A program made the translations under genes and the position numbers. Below the pieces are notes generated by a model that was not told the origin of the DNA, searched no databases, and was given only the letters and a program-made list of their open reading frames with translations. A stretch of 64,000 nt of DNA from Blepharisma stoltei (Eukaryota; Ciliophora; Heterotrichea; Heterotrichida; Blepharismidae): positions 930,001 to 994,000 of the forward strand of contig CAJZBQ010000040.1 of the NCBI GenBank assembly GCA_914767885.1. Reading direction: 5' to 3'. The stretch's first letter is position 1, and every line of letters starts with the position of its first letter. Below are positions 45,801-55,029 of the stretch, piece by piece.

Positions 45801-46785
45801 CCTATTATGAGCTTGGTAACCCATTTTAACCCAATCCACTTATCATGCCACAGAGAAGCAGCCAGGGCTGAAAAAAATATGAAAAAGCCAAAATCTGAGT
45901 GGGAGGGGGCGACTATAAGAAATCAGCATACAAAATGCAACAACTGGTACCCGATTTGGGGGCCAAAAATAACAAGACAGGACTACTCTATGGGTGTTCA
46001 ACGGATGTTTTCTTCTTATAATCTGATGGAAAGCAGGGTGCATAACGAAATCCACAACTTGAGGCTGCAGCTGCAAAGGTTTGGATTAGAAGAAAGCTTT
46101 TCAAAAGAATCCAAAGGAGGAGGCCCTGAGCATAATTTACAAGCAATCCCGTATATGCTACATATGATATGGTATTTGTTAGAAGAAGAGCCAAACCAGG
46201 TATCTTTTATAAATGATTCAATTGACGCTTTTATGGGCAGCTTGGACAACTTAAAGCAAGACCAGCTTATTCCTATTTAAAGAGACTTATATTTGGCTTA
46301 TTTTTTAATTTGATAATATATTAATCTTTATAAGAAAATATACATATTTTATGACACTTTGCCTTGTTATGATGAAGCCTTCGAAATGGAACGAAATAAG
46401 GCTAGCTTTGGTAGAAGCAGCAATGAAATCAGCGAAAAACAGCCCAAGATTTGAAACAAAATTGGCGTTTATTACTGTTGGGAATGAAGCTTCAACAGGA
46501 GAAAAATGTGTTTTAGGGTCGCTGAGGGTGTTATTGATTGTAATGAGGCTAATTGATTTGATTTTTGGGATGCTGTTTCAAGGCTTACAAGAAAATCAGT
46601 GGAAAGAACAAACCCATCAGCTATTGCAATCAGGTGATCCTATAATCCAAGACAACAGCATGGTGATATTTGAAGAATACAAGAGATTTTTAAACCTCAC
46701 AAGTTTAGAAGAAGTCTTAAACGTGATGAATTTACGTCACAAGATCCTCGAAAAATACCAATCATTGGCTAATTGGTTTAATTAA
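30813..46785 (+). CDS. UBR4: UBR4/p600-type giant E3 ubiquitin ligase
   Basis: After removing about 20 inserts the frame encodes a protein of roughly 3700 residues. Key blocks in order: UBR-box zinc finger (FCTYHRTGTNYEMQHWYYCY...FFCDCG); acidic stretch (near 32950); propeller-like segments (SHNGKHILLSQYDDGS); zinc ribbon CPRCNKVVEDKYGICSCGEN / CRNINYENLDAFLC; and a C-terminal UBR4 module with CVICKEGYTLRPDDLLGFYV, THFNPIHLSCH, HTKCNNWYPIWGP and ESFSKESKGGG. Human UBR4 has the same order and matching motifs. UBR4 recognises N-degrons and builds ubiquitin chains in proteasome and autophagy pathways. The last exon (46346-46785) continues the conserved C-terminus. The start ATG follows a poly-A tract and is the first in frame. 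Confidence 0.93.
31144..31201. mobile_element. Minimal IES, 58 bp
   Basis: TA-bounded, A/T-only tract with in-frame TAA. Removal gives CFSMKLKVLGNLG. Confidence 0.85.
31497..31562. mobile_element. IES, 66 bp, bounded by TTTTATTACT
   Basis: A 10-bp direct repeat TTTTATTACT (31497 and 31563) contains the TA. Removing one unit gives FLNFITQVFKHYN. Confidence 0.8.
32311..32392. mobile_element. IES, 82 bp, TA-bounded
   Basis: AT-rich insert just after the UBR box. TA-to-TA joining gives YTINSKYEDLHSSE. Confidence 0.8.
32678..32906. mobile_element. MITE IES, 229 bp, TCA duplication
   Basis: TCA flanks CTCCCCCCTTTAAATTG...TTTAATGGGGGAG. Both TCA triplets are in codon phase, and removal gives FEEDSGMEIEIED. 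No TA is available at the boundary. Its right inner end is copied with the exon at 4748. Confidence 0.88.
33322..33942. mobile_element. MITE IES, 621 bp
   Basis: TTTA flanks CTCCCCCCTTTAAATTGG...CCAATTTAAAGGGGGTGA. Joining at the TA gives RNSLAICHDIG. Internal AT-rich segments resemble those of the 1745 element. Confidence 0.85.
34021..34470 (+). mobile_element. SINE-like element, TSD CTATTTA
   Basis: 450 bp, GC-richer, ending CTTAATCTAATCA. CTATTTA flanks it at 34014 and 34471; keeping one copy gives DSSLFNCTGNE in frame. Confidence 0.85.
35015..35079. mobile_element. IES, 65 bp, TA-bounded
   Basis: Joining the TA at 35015 to the TA at 35080 gives AQEVLIVSLLGGRC. Confidence 0.8.
35395..35625. 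mobile_element. IES with two nested inverted-repeat pairs, 231 bp
   Basis: Outer TIRs TATAGAGCAAGCACGCTATTGG-like (split here) and inner TIRs GGGGATTG...CAATCCCC with a TTTGCCAACAAAT arm are concentric. The inner element has GACGT on both sides. Removing the outer unit TA-to-TA gives SHNGKHILLSQYDDGS, a propeller-like motif. Confidence 0.85.
35715..35795. mobile_element. Probable small IES, limits approximate
   Basis: The frame after DSHVDLY hits TAA, and the downstream frame is in another phase. Several TA pairs here restore it, for example giving LYLESLNKYLTL; I cannot choose between them. Confidence 0.55.
36673..37108. mobile_element. SINE-like element with 16-bp target duplication
   Basis: 436 bp with a right-hand TTAAGTTAAGTTAAGTTAAG tail. 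GATAATAAATTTATCA flanks it at 36657-36672 and 37109-37124. Removing one copy joins IINLS to IQNFSSP in frame. Confidence 0.92.
37791..37974. mobile_element. Insert bounded by TGTGCAGA, 184 bp
   Basis: Direct repeats TGTGCAGA at 37791 and 37975 without TA. Removing one unit gives TNIYCADWKGPLYQVDG in frame. The interior is AT-rich and does not resemble the MITE families. Confidence 0.75.
38230..38288. mobile_element. Minimal IES, 59 bp
   Basis: TA-to-TA removal gives DDIWFYSKAHKIH in frame. Confidence 0.75.
39002..39105. mobile_element. IES, 104 bp
   Basis: AT-rich; TA-to-TA removal gives LPEIFKNKKFITES. Other TA choices are possible. Confidence 0.65.
39496..39594. mobile_element. IES, ~99 bp
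   Basis: Contains a partial internal duplication (AAATATCAAAAAT twice). TA-to-TA removal gives NNLAIIEMMNS or the same with one extra Ile. Confidence 0.65.
40146..40220. mobile_element. IES, ~75 bp, left limit uncertain
   Basis: Removal from the TA at 40146 (or 40137) to 40221 joins LHTVNVI to RVSQDESGQG. Confidence 0.6.
40459..41824. mobile_element. 1.37-kb IES inside UBR4 zinc ribbon, carries SINE and UBA pseudogene
   Basis: TA at 40459 and TA at 41825 join to give CRNINYENLDAFLC, matching the conserved UBR4 zinc ribbon. The insert holds a GC-richer SINE-like stretch (about 40590-41000) and a broken UBA-domain coding fragment (about 41025-41385). Confidence 0.9.
41025..41385 (+). pseudogene. 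UBA-domain gene fragment inside IES, frameshifted
   Basis: One frame encodes ALKLKDLGFDMETAMKMLDA followed by CGGDVDLAF, a canonical ubiquitin-associated (UBA) domain. A second frame, shifted by one base near 41140, continues SVANELDGVNEYGYYDY and an acidic tail (EDVDDEDEVGG). The shift and the absence of a start and of other domains mark it as a captured pseudogene fragment. I see no parent copy in this window. Confidence 0.7.
42345..42405. mobile_element. Probable small IES, limits approximate
   Basis: The frame ends at MLIPHYY-TAA and resumes at SQLDRNIAACS. A TA-to-TA join giving PHYYNFLVSQLDRN is in frame. Confidence 0.6.
43299..43740. mobile_element. SINE-like element, TSD TCTATTCATT
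   Basis: 442 bp, GC-richer, ending TTTAATCTAATC. The 10-bp repeat TCTATTCATT flanks it (43289; 43741). Keeping one copy gives LLYSLLIEKNCTTSK in frame. Confidence 0.88.
44477..44543. mobile_element. Probable small IES, limits approximate
   Basis: Stop TAA near 44508 interrupts UBR4; a TA-to-TA join gives CYLKNLNPKYQGKN. A second TA choice shifts the boundary slightly. Confidence 0.55.
46278..46344. mobile_element. IES, 67 bp, near UBR4 C-terminus
   Basis: Removal joins LIPI to YFMTLCLVMMKPS, matching the conserved C-terminal module that otherwise looks like a separate gene at 46351. Confidence 0.85.
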
Positions 46786-46996
46786 TCTCTTAGATTTCTT
46801 ATTAAATATGATTTCTTATCAGAATTCTTTAAAACCCTTTATCCTCAAATTATAAACAAATAATATGAGAATTATTAGAAATTTCATTAAAAATAAATGC
46901 AGATCAGTAAACAAGCTTTCTGTGCATAATCAAAGCAATTATTAGCAAAATATGATAATAAGATTAAATTAAAAAAGAAATTTATGTCAATAAATT

Positions 46997-49125
46997 ATGA
47001 ACTCTGCCAATATAAACAGAGCGTCCTCAAAGGTCGAAATAAGAGATCATGACAATGAGCCATCTCATAAAAATTTAAAAACTTCAGGTAAGTCAAATGT
47101 AAACTTAAATGCTGGCCTCTCAGGAATTAAAGAAATCGGCCCAAGGCCTACAACAGCTAATGGCGATTTCTCAAACTTATATATCTATTAATAAATAGGT
47201 CTGATTTTTTTAAAAAATTAAAAAAATGCCAATTTATATATAATTTTATATCAAATTTAACAAATATCAATAGTTTTTTAAGGGTTCTTAAAGACAGAAG
47301 GCTTCAGGCTGGAAAAGAACCAGCCAAGGTAAAGCTAGATTACCGAAGGCTTCAGACTGAACAGAAAGAATTTCTTGATGCTTTTGAAAAAGATAAGTCT
47401 ACAAGAAATGGCCTATTAGGGAGAAGAGGCAGCCAGCAATACCGGACTACAGCGCCTCAAATTATAAAGCAAAACGATACAAATGAAATGTTGAAAACCC
47501 AAGTTAAAGATGCAACAGTGACCCCGACATCAAGGAGATTCCCAAATTCCATTGTCCCAAATACATTCTGAATTTCCTATATAAATAACTTATAATCCTA
47601 TCCACAAAAACTGCATATTTAGTATAAAAATCAATAAGACCTAAAACTTATGAGCACTCCCCAAATCCGAAAGGCCTCCCTCCTAGACACTTATCTGGGA
47701 TAAGGACACAGCCGCCAATAGAAAAATTCCTCCCAGACAGCACCAATAACTCAACAGCTGACTCAAACAGTAACGCTAACCATTTTGACAACTACACTAT
47801 TGGCAAACTTATAGGCCAAGGCGCCTACGCCACTGTAAAATTGGCTGTACACAAGGTAAATAACCGAAAATACGCCATAAAGACCTATGAAAAATACAGG
47901 CTCCTTGACCCACAAAGGAAAAAAAACGTCAGCAGAGAAATAAAAATCCTTGAAAAACTCAGCCACAGCAGCATAGTCAAGCTTTTTGAGGTGATTGACG
48001 CTCCGAAGCACCTTCACCTTGTGTTAGAATACGTCCCAGGGTGTTCTTTGCATGGATATTTGAAAAAAAGACCTGACAGGAAGCTAGAAGAAGCCGAAAC
48101 CAAAAGGATTTTCAGGCAGCTTCTGTCAGGAATTGAGTATTGCCACAATAATAATGTGACACATAGAGATTTAAAGCTGGAAAATATACTATTAGACGAC
48201 AAAAATAACGTTAGAATCATTGATTTTGGGTTCGCCACGTGTTTTCCTCATGAAAAAAAGGTAAAAGTGTTCTGTGGGACACCGACTTATATGGCTCCAG
48301 AAATTGTTGCAAGAAAAGAGTACTCAGGCCCGCCAGCTGACGTGTGGGCGCTGGGTGTTTTGTTGTACGCAATGCTTTGTGGGACTTTTCCATTTAAAGC
48401 TTCAGCAGATAAGGAGCTTTATAGGAAAATCCAAAGAGGGCATTTTGTGATCCCTCAGCATGTGAGTGGGGGAGCGAGAAATGTTCTTACTCCCCCTTGA
48501 GGGAAAAAAAAATTTTGTATGTCACGGAGAGTTTTTTATTAATTTATAATAAATTTTATGTATTTTTTTACCCCAAAAAATAGGGATTTTTCCAATGGTT
48601 TTGTTAATTAGGAAAGGGGTGAGTTAATAGAGTTTTGATATTGGAGCCAGCGAAACGTATGACAGTCACTGAGATTTTAAGGGATGAATGATTAAACTCC
48701 TCAGGGATTTTTGCGAGCACCAAAGGGTTTGAGTTTTCCAGTTTTTCGCCTCAAAATAATATAAATTCGTCTGAGACTATAGACTTGGATATTATGTCAA
48801 GCATGGTAAGTAATATTTAGAAAAAATTAGGATTTACTGAGGCAGAGTTGATGAAAGAGCTGCAAGACGACAGGAGTCATATTGCGATGCTTTATAAGAA
48901 ACTTAAACAAGGAAAACAAGATCTTACTCTTTTATCAAATTATTTTTTACATAATTTTTTTTTTTTAAAAAATCCTTATATAATAAACATTTTATCGATT
49001 TTTTTTAAAAATTACCATCATATAAATAAATTTGTTTTCAATTAAATTATTTAATTATAAAAAATCATAGAAAAAAAGAATTAGAGAATCAAGAAAATTG
49101 GGCTCTTTTGGTGGAGAATCTATAG
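46997..49125 (+). CDS. CAMK/AMPK-like Ser/Thr protein kinase with disordered N-terminus
   Basis: The kinase domain is complete after IES removal: GQGAYATVKLA glycine loop, YAIKTYEK (VAIK Lys), THRDLKLEN catalytic loop, IIDFGFA (DFG), CGTPTYMAPE (APE) and DVWALGVLLYAMLCGTFPF. The kinase C-lobe is finished by a join at 48488/48625 (ARNVL|NRVLILEPAKRMT). About 230 N-terminal residues are basic and low-complexity (GPRPTTANG, KVKLDYRRLQ). After the kinase a 15-nt intron and an IES precede a short coiled-coil (ELMKELQDDRSHI) ending at TAG 49123. Substrate and pathway are unknown. The N-terminal exon joins (47178-47278, 47578-47648 removed) are in frame but rest on TA choice. Confidence 0.85.
47178..47278. 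mobile_element. IES, 101 bp
   Basis: TA-to-TA removal gives FSNLRVLKDRRLQ in the kinase N-terminal region. Confidence 0.7.
47578..47648. mobile_element. IES, 71 bp
   Basis: Removal joins NTFWIS to YEHSPNPKGLPP, linking the N-terminal exon to the kinase. Confidence 0.65.
48488..48624. mobile_element. IES, decayed CTCCGTGAG MITE, TTA duplication
   Basis: 137 bp between TTA repeats, with CTCCCCC...GGGGTGAG ends and internal AATAGGGATTTTTCC typical of the 4270 family. Removal gives ARNVLNRVLILEPAK. Confidence 0.88.
48806..48820 (+). other. 15-nt intron in kinase gene
   Basis: GTAAGTAATATTTAG; removal joins IMSSM to KKLGFTEAEL and removes a TAG. Confidence 0.9.
48925..49067. mobile_element. IES, 143 bp
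   Basis: Very AT-rich. TA-to-TA removal gives GKQDLRKKELENQ, continuing a coiled-coil. Confidence 0.7.
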
Positions 49126-49185
49126 AGCAGCAGCATTATCTTAGCACAGGAATTAATCGATATTAAAGCTTTTAATGTGATATGA

Positions 49186-52100
49186 TTAAACTATAGGAAT
49201 TCCATATAAATTCGAATAAACTTGCAAAATTTGTTGAGAGCTCTCATCCAGGTATGGGCTTATCATCATATAGAACTGTGGCACTCTTGTCACTGTCTGC
49301 AAGAAATACATCTTTTCATTCGGAAAATCCCTAAACTTGTCTTGCAAAGGCTCCTCCGCACTATAAATCTTCTGGAACGAGTCTTTTCCCATTTGGAACG
49401 TATTTTCCTCTGGCAAGTCCACACTTCCATTACTATATATAGTCCCAGACGCGATATTAGTCGGAATTTCCATCATCTTTAAAAGATTGACACATGCAGC
49501 ACCCCAGACATCAGGGTTTAATGCATTGGCTGCCAAAATATTGGTCATTCCTATAGCGACCCATCTTCTTTCTATAATAGTGTCTACTGCCCTTAAGTTT
49601 TGAATTACTTCGCCTTTAATTAGCATCTCAAAAATCCCTTGTTGGACGGTGTTTAGTGAGGATACTACAACTTCAGGGCCATATCTGATCACTAATAGTG
49701 ATATAAAAATTATTGCACCTTTGTGGAATTTCTGGCTGAGCCTGATGTTTTGTGCTTTAGAGCTGTGGAGCTTGGTAAAAATAATTACGTAGATTTCTCT
49801 AAGCAGGTGTAAAACAGACTCAGCTGGGTAGGTTTCAATGAGGGTCGTAGCTAAGCTGAAGGCTTGGGCGTCTAAATTTATTATGAAAAGCTGCTTTATG
49901 ATGGCGGCTAGATCAGGGATGTTATTCAGCAATAGTTCTGGTTGGACTTTTAAGACATTTTCTAAGAAAATTACAAGGGTGGGGGCATAGTAGCGGCTTC
50001 CAGCTTCCCAGTTGTTCATAGGGAGCACTGAGTTTAAAAGCTGCATATTAGTTTGAGAAAGCCTTCTCTTTAGTCTAATAAACAAGGCTTGGATTTGAAA
50101 TGCATAAGGGAGCAGCTCTGCATTGGATTTCTGTATAATTAAAGCCATAAACACCTCTAGCTTACTTTCTATCTCATCCAGGGTAGGGCCTCTTGAATTC
50201 ATCATTACCAAGGCAAAACATTCAAATACCAGCCAATTAAATTTTGGGTCTGAGTCAGTTGGGTTTGCCATTACCTGCTTCACATACTCAATAAAAATGT
50301 CACAAGCAGGGATTGCAAATGCTGAAAAAGTGTCCTGAGCAAGCCAAATTACCCTGAAAAAGGCATTCATGATGTATAAGTTCCTTGGGTGCTTCATAGA
50401 TGCATTTGCTAAACACTGTAGCAGCTGTTTAAGACAAGGCGCTAAATGGTCTTTTGTCATAAGCAGTTCTTGGCTTTGGTTTGGGTTTTGGTTTATGTGT
50501 TGGTTTTTTACCATTAGAAGCCTTTCTAGGGTGGCTGATGCATATGAAGAAACTAAGGCATTTTGATTATCAATTAGTCCTGAGACTTGATTAAGCAGCA
50601 TTACAAACATTTCTTGAGGAAACTGATTTCTATATACTATTGGCAAGCTTTTAACTTATAATTGAGCAACAAAAATATATAGCAAAATTGGCTAGCAAAA
50701 GGATTTATGATTTTTCATCTAAAAGCCTACCCAAGTTATACACATAAATGAATTTTAAACAGCTTGTTTTCAATATCGGAAAAGCATTAGGATTTGCTAA
50801 TTGAGGCTGCACAAAATTTTCAAATAACTGGACAATATGCTGTGGAGAGGTCGCTATAGAGCTAGCTCCATTTTTCGCTGTATACAACAGTGGAAATAGC
50901 CCTGAAAGTAGCAAAATTAAAGCGTCCATTTGTTTTCAGTTAGCTTGAGGGTTAGTTCTAAAAGCTTCCGAAATCTGAGTCTGAGTGTCAAAAACCAGTC
51001 TATTAATGTCGTCAGGGAACTGTTTTATTAAAGCTCGCATTAATTGTGTACAAGCTGACCTGCGGGTGTCTTCATTTGCATCTTCAAGGTACATTTTTAT
51101 GAAATCTGTATTTGAGTTATTAGCAGCATCTGCCAAATCTTCGTCAGCTTCAGAAATAACCATATTTGGGAGGATTAATGACCCAAATAACAATCCCAGA
51201 TTACTATGCATAAGGGTCGCTATTTGTGGCTTATAAGTGACCACCCTGAAAAAGTCCAAAGAAGCGCTTATGAATTTATCATACTCCTGCCTCCCTGAAG
51301 CTGCTGAAAGCAGCTCCCATACAGTTTTACAGAAATTCTCCACAAAAGGTTCAAAATCTTCGTCATATTTTTGGGCATAAAGCGTCAGACATTTGAGGAT
51401 TTTACTTTTCATGTCAAAAAGAATGGTGTCGTCAGTCAAAGCTTGGCTATGATAAGTATTCTTTTTTATAAAAATAGGTAAATAATCAATTTATATTGAA
51501 ATTATTAATCAATTTGCTAGAAAAGGATAAGCAAAAAATGGAAAAGAGTCATCCATTCCTTCAAAGTGTCGTCAAACTGCTGAGGCACGTCTTGGCCATT
51601 GAGGGAAATAAAGACTTTTAGGAGAGGCACAAAAGTCAATAAATTCTGGTTTATTTCGAGCTGGGTGGCTGATCCTTGTAAAGCAGAAAACAGGTTTTGG
51701 GCGACTGCGTAGTATACTGGGAATAGCCTGTCTACTACAAGTTTTATTTCAAGCCACAGTTCATCAGATCTAAATGAGAACCTATATCTCTTATACCTAT
51801 TTATAATAAATAAAGACTTATTTGATATAATTTAAAAATAATATAAATAAGCTTAAATAGACATAAAAAGCTTGTGGCAAGTCTGCAGAGTCGCATGAAT
51901 CGCTTCTCTTGAAGAACTCTCTGAATTCAGCCCCTGGTACAAGTAATCTAAGAGCTCTGGCCACTGTGCTGGGAAATCATGGCTTGCGATATGCGCAATT
52001 GACTCTCTCAGCTGACTAGAAACTGCTGGCTGGGTGGTCAGCATAGCGCCAAAGACCACTCTTCTGATTTGGGCTTTTACCTCGTCTAAAATTGGTGCTC

Positions 52101-52317
52101 CTTCTTCAGGAGACCATTTTTTAATTATGAAATTCTTGAATGCGACTGCTGCAAATTGAGCTAATGGCGCTTGAAACTGAGGATTTGTGAAGTACTGATA
52201 GAGAATGATAGGGAAGTTTAGGTTTTCTTCGAAATTCTTCAATTCGTGCTCACCTTGAGATCGTATGTTGATTTGGTGCGACAAACATTTGTTAAACACT
52301 GAGGATAGTTCAGCCAT
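49186..52317 (-). CDS. CSE1: CSE1/CAS exportin-2 (importin-alpha re-exporter)
   Basis: Minus-strand karyopherin-beta family protein. After removing three IESs it has an importin-beta N-terminal domain, then motifs aligning with human CSE1L: FKRYRFSFRSDELWLEIKLV, EWMTLFHFLL, ALYAQKYDEDFEPFV, ILPNMVISEADEDL, EDANEDTRRSACTQL, ANWKQMDALI and YVYRNQFPQEMF. The HEAT-repeat C-terminus extends to the stop at 49186. CSE1 returns importin-alpha from nucleus to cytoplasm with RanGTP. Length of about 950 residues is normal. One in-frame TGA (NW-K) is Trp at a residue conserved in CSE1. The join giving LFKRYRF reproduces the human sequence order exactly, which validates the IES calls. Confidence 0.93.
50631..50736. 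mobile_element. IES, 106 bp, in CSE1
   Basis: TA-bounded; removal gives KFIYVYRNQFPQEMF on the minus strand, a conserved CSE1 motif. Confidence 0.9.
51448..51527. mobile_element. IES, 80 bp, in CSE1
   Basis: TA-bounded; removal gives LFHFLLSQALTDD on the minus strand. Confidence 0.8.
51792..51863. mobile_element. IES, 72 bp, in CSE1
   Basis: TA-bounded; removal gives HKLFKRYRFSFRSDE on the minus strand. Confidence 0.92.
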
Positions 52318-52522
52318 TACCGCCTTTTTATTATAATTAAATAGGGATTTTGTTTACTCCACGAATGAAATTTTTATTTTTTTTATAATTTTCTAATAAT
52401 TTTTTAAAATTTATATTAAATTTTTTTAAAAATGAACAGAAGGAGTTTAAAAAATAGCAAGGATTTTGAGAGATTTCCATGATAAATTAGATCTATATGA
52501 ACATTAATCAAATTATGTTAGA

Positions 52523-54300
52523 TTACTGAAGTCCCCATCCGATCAAGAGCTTGAAAATAGTGCCAAATGCGTTTCCGCATGCTGTATAGTCAGTCTTGCA
52601 GGTCTCAATAACTTGGGTGCTTTGATAGACGGCAGCTCCATTAGCAACATAATTTTTGAGGACCATTTGCCAGCCAGCTAAGGTATAGAGTTTGTCAAGC
52701 TGAACAAAGAGTGGGCTGAAGTCGCAGTTTTCTTGGTCTTTTTCGAGGTTCTTCATGACAACATCGAAATCTTCGAAGATTTTCTTGATTCCGCTTGATT
52801 TTCCAGTAAAAACGTTAACTGCGTCTGAAAGGATGTTGAAGATTGAGCTTGTGGTGGAGACCAAAACTGGGTAGCAAGTGCCTGGTTGAGCTGAGTTTAC
52901 TTCAAGGCCAGTCAAAATTCCATCAATGAAGTTTTGTGCGCTTGGTGAAGAAAGTTAAGTTAAGTTAGTTTTGTAAGGCCATAAGCGGCTGAGCCACTGA
53001 CCTCAACACCTCAGCTCGAAAGACGACACCCGGTCGGGTTCTGATGTGGCCATACTCCCAGGCCCGACGCCATCTTGATTTCTGGTCAAAACCACCTGTC
53101 CAAAGGATCAGCTCCTTTGGGCAGAGCCACTTCTGTCTGAGTGCCCCGATGGTCCCGATGAAGGAAGACCATGTGGTAGGAAAAACCTGTCTAGCCCGTC
53201 TGGCAGGGACAGGGAAAACCTTCGGGGGAGAAATAAAACTTCCTCTTCGGCACGGCTTCCCCACAACTGAAGGCCTACTTAGGACAGGAATGAGACCTGT
53301 ATCTTCAGCTTCATCAGCAATGGGTCCTACCAGCTCCATAGGAGGTGAGCCTCGGAGTCCAATTTCCGTCGACATCACCATTTTATATTTTTTTTTGGTG
53401 AAGAAAGGGATTATTATTTTTAGAAAAAATTGAATTTAATATATTTCTTTCAAAATTTTTTTTTTAGAAAAAAAAAATTATACAACCAATATCTCTAAAA
53501 GCTACAGGAGCCAAAGAAAGAGCTGAGGCCAGCTTAAGAGGAGCTGGGATTAAGAAAATCTTGAGCATGGCTCCAAGATCAGTTCCAGCTTGTTGGTATT
53601 CGAGCTTAAGAAGGCTCTGGAAAACTCCTAACCTCCCATCCTTGATCGAACTAAACCTCAAATTTAAGAAATTACTATCCACGATTATATATCCAGCACG
53701 TTCCCTATCCTGTCTCATATCTAATTACCTATCTTTGATAGTAGTATTTTCTATATATTACCATATAATCGCTCCTACACAGTTTTAATACAAAATATAG
53801 CTTTTTTATAATTTTTTTCAGATATTTTATCCTCATCTTTCATCTAATAATAGCGATCGGTTCAATAAGATGGGAGAGAATAAGAGATCATTGGTAAACA
53901 TGGTGTGGTGATATACGACGTCATTGATCATCTTCCATTTTCCGTTTGTCTTGATGGTGTAGGTCCATGATTCTGGGATTTCTTCAAGTCCACATGATGA
54001 CCCTGCGTTTGTGGCCAAATCTTGAGCGAAGTCCACAAAGCTCTCGATGGCAGCTTTGGTCTGTCCTTTAGAAATTGCAAAGAAGGCAGCCACAATGTCG
54101 TGATCCAGCTGGTAAACGACTGTCTGGCTAAGGCAGGTGCTTGGCATGGTATACTGTGAGCCTTCGAAAGTTTGCATGACGGCTTGGATGAAAGTCTGAA
54201 AACCTTGGTAGTCGACCGCAGAGAACGACTGTGGGACATAGAGTTCGCTTCCGCATGAGAATCCAAGGAGAAGTACAACTATAAGTGTAAGCTTGCTCAT
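52523..54300 (-). CDS. Secreted protein with two tandem Cys-containing repeats
   Basis: No named family. From ATG 54300 the protein has a signal peptide (MSKLTLIVVLLLGFSCGSEL). The first half contains TFIQAVMQTFEGSQYTMPST and later SSCGLEEIPESW with NGKWKMINDVVYHH; the second half contains NFIDGILTGLEVNSAQPGTC, a later Cys in QENCDF, GWQMVLKNYV and DYTACGNAFGTIFKLLIGWG. The two halves share order and spacing (F-rich helix, Thr-Cys, Cys, W/K motif), suggesting an internal duplication; piece 53470-53700 (SLLKLEYQQAGTDLGAMLKI) would complete the first. A SINE-like element sits at 52956-53394. Junctions near 53420-53470 and 53700-53840 are unresolved. Stop is at 52523. Confidence 0.65.
52956..53394 (-). 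mobile_element. SINE-like element with 13-bp target duplication lacking TA
   Basis: 439 bp, GC-rich, with TTAAGTTAAGTTAG at its left end. TTGGTGAAGAAAG flanks it at 52943-52955 and 53395-53407. There is no TA in the repeat, so exact excision would have to use another pointer. Its interior matches the complement of the element at 20372. Confidence 0.9.
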
Positions 54301-55029
54301 ATTTTAATTATTCAACAGGTCAACCAAAAATGGTCTAATCAGTATGTGAATTCAAATTGTCGGGAAGAAATTAAAGAATGCTGGATTTTTAATGGGAAAA
54401 ATAAGGACTGGGAGGTTAGACAATATTATAGGAAAAAATCATGAAGGAAAAGAAAGAAGGGCAAGAGCGAAACAGATATGGATGGGAAAACCGCTGGAAA
54501 TGGATTATAAGGATGGGATTGGAATGGGAACTTATAAAAATGAATATTTTAAGCGAGGGTTTGGGATAAATAGATATCAGCAGATTTAGCTTAATTCAGC
54601 AACTAAAAAAGTATAGAAACCTCCTTGGAGTGGCGCTGCAAGCGCAGGCCACTCCATGCGGAATTCATGGGTTGGTCGAACCAACGCACAGTTTTGGTTC
54701 GACCAACTCCTATGTTGGTTAAACCAACACAGGAATTCCGCATGGAGTGGCCTGCGCTTGCAGCGCCACTCCAAGAAAAGAAGTATATTTTTTATATGGG
54801 ATATATATATAATTATTATTTTTTAAAAAAAAAATTAATAGGGAGATTTAGCGACAGCTTATGATGTCTGCCAGAATATTTGCTGATGTCATATTTATAA
54901 AATGAATTTTAATAGAAAGATATAAAGGGAATATTCAATATTTCGAGCTATAAATCCTAGCAATTATCATTTTCTAATTAATATTTTTCTCACATTTTTT
55001 GTTGAAAACTTCGCTAACTGTCATTAATT
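54301..55029. other. Divergent intergenic region with perfect palindrome
   Basis: It separates the divergent secreted-protein and coiled-coil genes. It contains a 65-codon plus-strand frame (54392-54589; Lys/Gly-rich, MGKIRTGRLDNIIGKNHEGK) that could be a small gene or exon but has no recognisable family. It also holds the palindrome at 54625-54774. The rest is AT-rich. Confidence 0.4.
54625..54774. repeat. Palindromic element with 43-bp perfect TIRs
   Basis: CTTGGAGTGGCGCTGCAAGC...GCGGAATTC and its exact inverse flank a core with GGTTGGTCGAACCAAC and GGTTCGACCAAC, which are themselves palindromic. It is far more GC-rich than the surroundings. The perfect symmetry suggests a recent insertion. 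Confidence 0.92.

Noticed and set aside
46351-46785. Separate small gene after UBR4
   Set aside because: Its sequence continues the conserved UBR4 C-terminal module, and a 67-bp TA-bounded IES explains the apparent stop.
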